Shown in pieces: positions 34,806-64,000 of a stretch of DNA of 64,000 nt (positions within the stretch are counted from its first letter, which is position 1; the number at the start of each line of letters is the position of its first letter). Origin of the DNA: Williamsia phyllosphaerae (GTDB taxonomy: Bacteria; Actinomycetota; Actinomycetes; Mycobacteriales; Mycobacteriaceae). The stretch is taken from the NCBI RefSeq assembly GCF_014635305.1, contig NZ_BMCS01000001.1, positions 2,108,001-2,172,000 of the forward strand. Reading direction: 5' to 3'. Made by a program: the position numbers and the translations under genes. The notes under the pieces are model-generated. The model searched no databases, was not told where the DNA came from, and saw nothing but the letters and a program-made list of their open reading frames with translations.

Positions 34806-36056
34806 TCAGGCGGCCGAACTCGCGGCACGACGGTAGCCGCGCAGCGCCGGGTAGGTGAACAGCAGAAGCGCACCGATCGCCCAGATCAGGGTCTTGGTCA
34901 GACTGTCGGCCACGGGTCCGCCGATGGCGAGGGCGCGCATGGTGTCGATGGCACACGTCATCGGCTGATTGGCGACGATCGGCTGCAGCGCACCGGGATA
35001 CGCGCTGACCGGCGAGAAGCCCGAGTTGAAGAACATGAACAGGCTCGACACCAACGACATGATCGGTACGAGTGGGATGTTCGATGCCGACAACGCCAGG
35101 GCCAGGACGATGCTGAAGAACGCGGCACCGTAGAGCAGCGCGACGACGAAGATGCCGATGGCGGGGATGAGCCCCTGGTTGAAACGCCAGCCGATGAACA
35201 TCCCGAACAGCATCAGGATGACCGTTCCGAGCAGGATGCGCATCAGCTCGGCGATCACCCGGGACGACAGGTCGGCCCCCCGGTGCACCGGGAGCACATA
35301 GAGGCGGGTCAGCAGGCCGGTCTTGCGCTCGCTCGTGACCCGGACGCCGCCGGCCAGCGAGCCGAACATCGCGCCGACGAGAACCACGAGTGGGACGGTG
35401 CCGAACGCGCTGTTCTGGCCGGTCGCCTGACCGATGGCGTCGCCGAGGACGACCTTGAACATGATCATGCTCAACGCGGGGAAGAGCAGGGTCTGCAGCA
35501 GGGTGACGCGGTCGCGCAGCACCACCAGCACCTGGCGTCCGGTGAGGATGCTGGTGTGCAGGAGGTAGGCCCGCAGCCCGCGTTCGCCGGTCTGTTCGGC
35601 GACGGGGAACCGGGTGACCATCGACCGTTCGGCGGTCCGGGTGGTCGTCGGGGCCGGATGCTCGCCGCGCTCGGCCGGGTCCTTGGTGAGTGTGTGGGCC
35701 AGCGGAGTGAGGCGGGTCGTGGCCGGCTCGTCGGCGCCGGCGTCCCTCGACGATGCCGAGATGCGTTCGGTCGCCCAGTCGGTCGAGGCCTCGGGTGCGA
35801 GGACGGTCCACGGGCCGACGACCGCGCGGATCGATCCCGTTCCGGGGAACAGGACCTGACGTGACGGCGGGGCCTCGGTGCGACGGGTCACCGCGTCGTC
35901 CGGGGCCACCGACCGGCGCCGTGCCGCGGGTCGGTCGGAGCTCCACCAGTGGTCGCTGCCCGAGTCGTCGGGCGACCGGTGTCGCGGCCGTCGGGGTATG
36001 CGGGTGGTCGGAGGCTCGCGGTCGTCGGACGGCTGCCCGGTGATCTCCCAGTTCAT
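34806..36056 (-). CDS. ABC-2 type permease with long N-terminal extension (DrrC-like)
   Basis: A 416-residue ABC-2 permease. Residues about 165-416 form the membrane domain with six helices, including L-P-V-H-R-G-A-D-L-S-S-R (the L-P-x-x-R motif of drug/O-antigen exporters) and L-F-M-F-F-N-S-G-F-S-P-V. Residues 1-145 are hydrophilic, rich in Arg, Pro, Asp and Thr, and look disordered. An internal ATG (35619-35621) would remove this extension, but ATG 36056 overlaps the upstream permease stop by 4 nt, which favours the long form. Third gene of the exporter operon. Confidence 0.88.
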   Translation of the reverse strand: MNWEITGQPSDDREPPTTRIPRRPRHRSPDDSGSDHWWSSDRPAARRRSVAPDDAVTRRTEAPPSRQVLFPGTGSIRAVVGPWTVLAPEASTDWATERISASSRDAGADEPATTRLTPLAHTLTKDPAERGEHPAPTTTRTAERSMVTRFPVAEQTGERGLRAYLLHTSILTGRQVLVVLRDRVTLLQTLLFPALSMIMFKVVLGDAIGQATGQNSAFGTVPLVVLVGAMFGSLAGGVRVTSERKTGLLTRLYVLPVHRGADLSSRVIAELMRILLGTVILMLFGMFIGWRFNQGLIPAIGIFVVALLYGAAFFSIVLALALSASNIPLVPIMSLVSSLFMFFNSGFSPVSAYPGALQPIVANQPMTCAIDTMRALAIGGPVADSLTKTLIWAIGALLLFTYPALRGYRRAASSAA

Positions 36057-36868
36057 CGGCGCGCGCCCTTGACGATGATGTACACCCCGCCGCCGACGGC
36101 GAGGACGGCGATGCTGCCCGCCCAGATCAGCGGCGCGGTGGCGATGTCCCACGTGACCTTGCCGGCGTCGAAGCCGCGCATCAGTTCGGTGAACTGCGAG
36201 ATGGGCTGATTACGGGCGAAGGGGCGGATCCACTCAGGGAACGAGGTCTCGGGGACGAACCCGGTCGAGAGCATGCCGAGGATGAGCTGGGGGAGGGCGA
36301 GCGCCTGGCTGGTGGCCTCGGGGTTGGACGACACCACGCCGATCGCGTCGGCGCCGAGCGCGAGGAGCAGTCCGACGACGAACGCCACGAGCAGGAACCC
36401 GAACAGGTACCCCGGCCCGTGTTCGGGGCGCCATCCGATCACCAGACCCGAGATGACCGCCCAGATCAACGAGATCACGAGCAGGATCGCGTTCGCGACC
36501 AGTCGCGCCAGCATGGGGATCACGGCGTTGACCGGCATGCTGCGCAGTCGGTCGGTGATACCGGCGCTGCCGTCGGCCGCGGCGCGCATCGCCGCCGACG
36601 TCGCGACGAACCCCACCGACTGCAGCAGGATGACGGGCATCAGGAACTGCGCGTAGTTCACGCCGGGGAACGAGTCGAAGATGCTGCGCAGCGGGACGTA
36701 GAAGCAGATCGTCAGCATCACCGGCGCAACGATGCCGAGCACGAACTCGCCCTGGCGCATCATGCCCCGGAGCGACCGTTCGGTGAGCGCGAAGACCTGC
36801 CCAGCGGTGCTGATCTCGGGCTTGGTGAGCCCGCCGATCACCAGCGGGCGGTCGGTCGTGGTGGTCAC
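36053..36868 (-). CDS. ABC-2 type permease (DrrB-like)
   Basis: A 271-residue integral membrane protein with about six TM helices, containing the P-V-M-L-T-I-C-F-Y-V-P-L-R-S segment, L-R-S-M-P-V-N-A-V-I-P (the family L-R-x-x-P motif) and P-E-W-I-R-P-F-A-R-N-Q-P-I-S, a strong match to daunorubicin-exporter DrrB-type permeases. It pairs with the other permease as a heterodimer driven by the ATPase. GTG start overlaps the ATPase stop by 4 nt. Confidence 0.92.
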   Translation of the reverse strand: MTTTTDRPLVIGGLTKPEISTAGQVFALTERSLRGMMRQGEFVLGIVAPVMLTICFYVPLRSIFDSFPGVNYAQFLMPVILLQSVGFVATSAAMRAAADGSAGITDRLRSMPVNAVIPMLARLVANAILLVISLIWAVISGLVIGWRPEHGPGYLFGFLLVAFVVGLLLALGADAIGVVSSNPEATSQALALPQLILGMLSTGFVPETSFPEWIRPFARNQPISQFTELMRGFDAGKVTWDIATAPLIWAGSIAVLAVGGGVYIIVKGARR

Positions 36869-37842
36869 CGCGCGGCACCCGGCACCGGAGGTGCCTCGGT
36901 CAGTTTGAGGAAGACGTCGTCGAGCGAGGGGCGGCGCAGGCCGACGTCGGTCAGCGCGATCTGGGCGTCGTCGAGCCGACGGACGATCTCGACGAGGGTG
37001 TTCGTGCCGCGGGTGGCCGGAACGGTCAGCGAGGTGCCCGCGGCGTTGGTCCGGATCTGATCCGACGGGGCCAGGTCGGCCAGCAGGTCGGTGATCTTGA
37101 CGACGTCGTCGGGGTAGCTCGGCACGATCTCGCAGAAGGTGCCACTGACGCGGTCCTTGAGGTCGTCGGCGGTGCCCTCGGCGATGACCTTGCCCTTGTC
37201 GATGACGACGATGTTGTCGCTGAGGAGGTCGGCCTCCTCCAGGTACTGAGTCGTCAGCAGGGTGGTGATGCCCAGATCGCGCAGCGACGTGACGATGTTC
37301 CAGACGTCCTGTCTGCTGCGCGGGTCGAGGCCCGTGGTCGGCTCGTCGAGGAAGACCACCTCGGGTCGGACGACGAGTCCGCAGGCGATGTCGATGCGCC
37401 GGCGCATACCGCCGGAGAACTTGCCGACGCGGCGCTTGGCGGCCTCGGTCAGATTGAAGGCCTCGAGCAGTTCCTCGGCGCGCAATCGAGCGGTCTTCTT
37501 GTCCAGGCCCATCAGCCGACCGAAGAGAATGAGGTTCTCCTGGCCGGTGAGCGACTCGTCGAGAGCGGCGAACTGGCCGGTCAGCATGATGGACCGGCGC
37601 ACCTCGGCGCGTTCGCTGACCACGTCGTGTCCGGCGATCCGCGCGGTACCGGCGTCGGGGAGGAGCAGGGTCGCGAGCATGTTGACCGTGGTCGTCTTGC
37701 CTGCACCGTTGGGACCCAGCAGGCCGAGCACCGTGCCCGTCTCGACGGTGAAACTGACCCCGTCGACGGCCGTGAACTCCCCGAAGCGCTTGACCAGTCC
37801 CTCCGCGACCACGGCACTCTGTTCAGCCCGCCTGGCTTGCAT
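36865..37842 (-). CDS. ABC exporter ATPase (DrrA-like)
   Basis: A 325-residue ATPase of the DrrA family. Walker A G-P-N-G-A-G-K-T-T is at 43-51, then the Q-loop A-T-L-L-L-P-D-A-G, the signature F-S-G-G-M-R-R-R-I-D, Walker B V-V-F-L-D-E-P-T-T-G-L-D-P-R-S-R and switch region L-T-T-Q-Y-L-E-E-A-D. The C-terminal about 80 residues are the DrrA-specific extension. First gene of a three-gene overlapping operon divergent from the NRPS side, so it likely exports the peptide product or its lipid conjugate. Confidence 0.95.
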   Translation of the reverse strand: MQARRAEQSAVVAEGLVKRFGEFTAVDGVSFTVETGTVLGLLGPNGAGKTTTVNMLATLLLPDAGTARIAGHDVVSERAEVRRSIMLTGQFAALDESLTGQENLILFGRLMGLDKKTARLRAEELLEAFNLTEAAKRRVGKFSGGMRRRIDIACGLVVRPEVVFLDEPTTGLDPRSRQDVWNIVTSLRDLGITTLLTTQYLEEADLLSDNIVVIDKGKVIAEGTADDLKDRVSGTFCEIVPSYPDDVVKITDLLADLAPSDQIRTNAAGTSLTVPATRGTNTLVEIVRRLDDAQIALTDVGLRRPSLDDVFLKLTEAPPVPGAAR

Positions 37843-38130
37843 TTCCGTCCTGTCCCTCGGGTGGTCGGTGTCCGGCTACGCCGACTCGACGCGTGTCGCG
37901 CGCATGTGCGGCGGAACACCCCACGAACCTAGCGCAGCAAACCGGCGGTAACACCACGGCCCGCCGCGACGATAGGTAGTCCAGTGAAGCGAATACCCGC
38001 CATTCTCTTATAGGTGTTGAGAGAACGGTTAGTATTTTCCCTGAACCAGACAATCGATTATTTTGCAGACTGCGTTCGAGTCCAGTAAAAGCGCCGGTTC
38101 GAAGGTTTCTTACCAAGTCAGGAGGGCGTC
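37843..38130. promoter_or_regulatory. Divergent promoter region between exporter and NRPS-side genes
   Basis: This 288-bp gap is AT-rich from about 37980 to 38060, unlike its surroundings, and must hold promoters for the exporter operon (minus) and the 38131 gene (plus). AGGAGG at 38121-38126 sets the start of the plus gene. I see no convincing palindrome or hexamer pair. Confidence 0.6.
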
Positions 38131-38484
38131 GTGGCAATACAGCTCCGCTCGCACCGTCTACCGGGTGGTCGCCAGGCCGCAGACCCCGTGGCCGAGAGCC
38201 GCACGCTCGCCGAACTGGTGGCCGCAGCGGCGAAGGTCGCGCCCACCGTTCCCGCCGTGTGCATGCCCGACGTCGATCTGAGCCTCGGTGAGCTGGCCCA
38301 GCGCGCGACCGGCGCGTCGATGGCCATGTCCGGTGGCAACTCGATCGACGACTCCGCGTTGACCGTCGCGCTGATGATGACCATTCCCGGCCTCGCGGCC
38401 TCGGGTGCGTCCGGCCTTGCGACTACTCTGTCGTCCGTCCGGATCCAGGCGACGATGGCGGTCGCGGGATCCCGCCAGGCGTGA
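38131..38484 (+). CDS. Small adenylation-domain-fragment-like protein 1
   Basis: A 117-residue protein of no named family. GTG 38131 has AGGAGG five nt upstream. Residues about 27-105 resemble the N-terminal 80 residues of an adenylation domain (start helix, P-A-V-x-x-x-D-x-x-L-S-L-G-E-L-A as a stand-in for the usual A-I-x-x-x-x-x-x-L-T-Y-x-E-L), then lose the A2/A3 cores. Two similar segments are embedded in the NRPS (48961-49319, 55822-56121) and a second free copy is at 39061. No catalytic residues are seen. It might be a structural partner of the NRPS or a decayed A domain; both are inferred. Confidence 0.65.
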   Translation: MAIQLRSHRLPGGRQAADPVAESRTLAELVAAAAKVAPTVPAVCMPDVDLSLGELAQRATGASMAMSGGNSIDDSALTVALMMTIPGLAASGASGLATTLSSVRIQATMAVAGSRQA

Positions 38485-38530
38485 ACCGCTCGTCGGCACG
38501 CATGACCAGCTTCAGGAGGGACTACTTCAG

Positions 38531-38752
38531 ATGAGCAATCCATTCGATGATGAGGACGGCCGGTTCTTCGTGCTGGTCAACGACGAGAACCAGCATTCGC
38601 TGTGGCCGACGTTCGCCGACATCCCGGCGGGCTGGAACAAGGTGTTCGGAGAGGCGTCGCGGTCGGAGTGCCTCGACTACGTCAACGAGCACTGGACCGA
38701 TCTGCGGCCGCAGAGCCTGATCGACGCCATGGAGGCCGACGCGAAGCAGTAG
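38531..38752 (+). CDS. MbtH-like NRPS accessory protein
   Basis: A 73-residue MbtH-family protein. The diagnostic pattern [24 protein letters not shown] is followed by D-I-P-A-G-W and [14 protein letters not shown], with all three conserved Trp residues. MbtH proteins bind the large subdomain of adenylation domains and are needed for folding and activity. AGGAGG at 38514-38519 precedes the ATG. It sits between two small unknown genes and ahead of the NRPS it should serve. Confidence 0.97.
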   Translation: MSNPFDDEDGRFFVLVNDENQHSLWPTFADIPAGWNKVFGEASRSECLDYVNEHWTDLRPQSLIDAMEADAKQ

Positions 38753-39060
38753 CTCACCACCCATCTCTTCCACCGCAGCCGGGCACGTACGTGCCCGGCT
38801 GCGGCTGTTTGTTCACCCCCGATAGGCCCGCAGATCACGCCTCAGACGCGATCGCGACACGAATGTGGCACAGATCACCAAGCTGTGAAACATTGGTTAC
38901 ATGGGAATTTTGGTCGAACCCACACGTCAGAGGCTGTTTCGTGTCCGATGTGGTGTAGGTCACCGTTGTATTGCGTAACAAAATGTCAACCCATGGGGAC
39001 CAGGTGGTCGCATAGTCTGGCCATCAGCACGTATGGTGTCACCAACATTAGGGGTGAGAT
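38753..39060. other. Intergenic region after mbtH
   Basis: This 308-bp gap begins with the palindrome at 38773-38804. It then becomes AT-rich (38870-39060), consistent with a promoter for the small gene at 39061. I find no clear hexamer pair; GGGGTGAG at 39051-39058 is a Shine-Dalgarno candidate. Confidence 0.6.
38773..38804. terminator. 32-nt perfect palindrome after mbtH, terminator-like
   Basis: The bases 38773-38804 form an uninterrupted perfect palindrome (arm CCGCAGCCGGGCACGT) followed by CTGTTTGTT. The GC-rich stem with a T-rich tail fits an intrinsic terminator 20 nt beyond the mbtH stop. Because it has no loop, it could also be a dimeric protein site. Confidence 0.75.
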
Positions 39061-39498
39061 ATGTCATTTGCAGCAGTTCGGTCGGGGGGATCGACCATGA
39101 GTGCATCGAGCGTCGGCAACGACACGACCAATGACCTGGTGACCGCGGTCGGCCGACTGGCCGAGAGCACGCCGGATCGTGTGGTCATCCGCTACCACTA
39201 CCGGAGCATGAGCTACCGGGACCTCGCCGCCGCCATCGAACTGATGGTCCCGGTCACCCGGAGCCAGCAGATGGACGATCGCGCCGCTGTCGTGGCCGCC
39301 ATCTTCGCGGGCATGCCCGCCCTCTCGGCCGAACGGAACCCGGCCACGGTCGCATCCGTGGTCGACGGGACCTTCGCCCGTGTCCTTTCCGATCTCAGTG
39401 ACCTCGACGCCGGCGCCACGGGGCCGGCTCGCGGTGTCGCCATGCGCACCAGCGAGATCGACCTCCGCGGCATCGCCAGCAGGCTCTCCGACGCCTGA
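39061..39498 (+). CDS. Small adenylation-domain-fragment-like protein 2
   Basis: A 145-residue protein (ATG 39061) or 133 residues (ATG 39097, with GGGGGGA upstream). The region N-D-L-V-T-A-V-G-R-L-A-E-S-T-P-D-R-V-V-I-R followed by S-M-S-Y-R-D-L-A-A-A resembles the N-terminus of an adenylation domain; then, in place of the A2 G-A-x-x-x-P-x-D core, it has F-A-G-M-P-A-L-S-A-E-R. It aligns by eye with the 38131 product and with the two NRPS-embedded segments. It lies directly before the NRPS gene, 291 bp upstream. The function is unknown. Confidence 0.65.
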   Translation: MSFAAVRSGGSTMSASSVGNDTTNDLVTAVGRLAESTPDRVVIRYHYRSMSYRDLAAAIELMVPVTRSQQMDDRAAVVAAIFAGMPALSAERNPATVASVVDGTFARVLSDLSDLDAGATGPARGVAMRTSEIDLRGIASRLSDA

Positions 39499-39789
39499 CC
39501 CGGACCGGCCGCGCGCGTCTCGGCGGCCATTCGGATCCTCGCTCCACCTCAGTGCCGTCTTGTCGTAGCTCGTGTAACGTTGGCAGTCGTTTTGCTGATA
39601 GTCATACAGGCGCTTCCGATGAGCAATGATTGTCCAGGACCAGAGGCATCTGCTGACTTACAGGCGTGTTGATCGCCTATTCGAAGCGCAGAATGAAATC
39701 ATGTTGTCCTGGCGTACGGACATAAAGGTCCGTGCGATCATTGTTTCGGGGACAGGCGAGCATTTGGTTCGGGATTGGAGCTAGAGAAC
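39499..39789. promoter_or_regulatory. AT-rich leader region of the NRPS gene
   Basis: This 291-bp region has much lower GC than its flanks. A stem CGTACGGAC (39713-39721) / GTCCGTGCG (39728-39736), with one mismatch, lies 54 nt before the start codon. CAATGAT near 39625 is repeated inverted as ATCATTG at 39737-39743. The Shine-Dalgarno is GGAG at 39777-39780. Confidence 0.5.

Positions 39790-64000
<24,211 letters not shown>

Noticed and set aside
39061..39498. Small gene as a sequencing-frameshift piece of the NRPS
   Set aside because: It has its own Shine-Dalgarno sequence and stop, is separated by a 291-bp AT-rich leader, and resembles only the A-domain start, whereas the NRPS begins with a C domain.

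Overview
The window is high-GC DNA with actinobacterial gene style: many GTG starts, 4-nt ATGA/GTGA overlaps, mycofactocin genes, KstR-type operators, Mce-associated proteins and a WS/DGAT acyltransferase. It most likely comes from a Gordonia, Rhodococcus or Williamsia-like member of the Mycobacteriales. Genus is inferred from gene content only. I saw no rRNA, tRNA, CRISPR array or transposase gene.

Region 1 (1-8.4 kb) is catabolic and housekeeping: the 3' end of an acyl-CoA ligase gene, an ABM-fold monooxygenase, a type-B carboxylesterase, a GNAT acetyltransferase, an MpaB/DUF2236 protein divergent from menC across a shared palindrome, then a cytochrome P450 - TetR - SDR group with its own palindrome.

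Region 2 (8.4-19.9 kb) is regulation and envelope: a LuxR-type HTH protein divergent from a 1,293-residue HTH-STAND-TM-WD40-like protein, a universal stress protein coupled to an APC permease, four overlapping Mce-associated-type membrane protein genes, an FAD ferredoxin reductase and an AlkD-like protein.

Region 3 (19.9-31.2 kb) is a mycofactocin (MFT) locus: mftR divergent from mftABCD, then a mycofactocin-type SDR, an opposite-strand alpha-methylacyl-CoA racemase flanked by a 107-bp direct repeat, and mftEFG. kshB lies on one side. Both kshB and the SDR carry KstR-like boxes, which suggests the MFT cofactor serves sterol-type oxidation here. A PPOX/F420-type protein follows.

Region 4 (31.2-64 kb) looks like a peptide natural-product locus. 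It has a WS/DGAT acyltransferase, two tandem paralogous GT2 glycosyltransferases and a DrrABC-like ABC exporter on the minus strand. Divergent from these are a small unknown gene, mbtH, a second small gene and a giant NRPS gene that runs off the window (at least 8,070 codons). The NRPS reads C-A-T-E / C-A-T / C-a'-A-T / C-A-T / C-a'-A-T / C-A-T / C-A... with pocket codes for Ser (module 1, epimerised), Thr (module 3) and Ser (module 5). The a' segments are about 100-residue remnants resembling the N-terminus of an adenylation domain. The two small genes around mbtH look like free-standing versions of the same segment. This mini-A family is the most unusual signal in the window.
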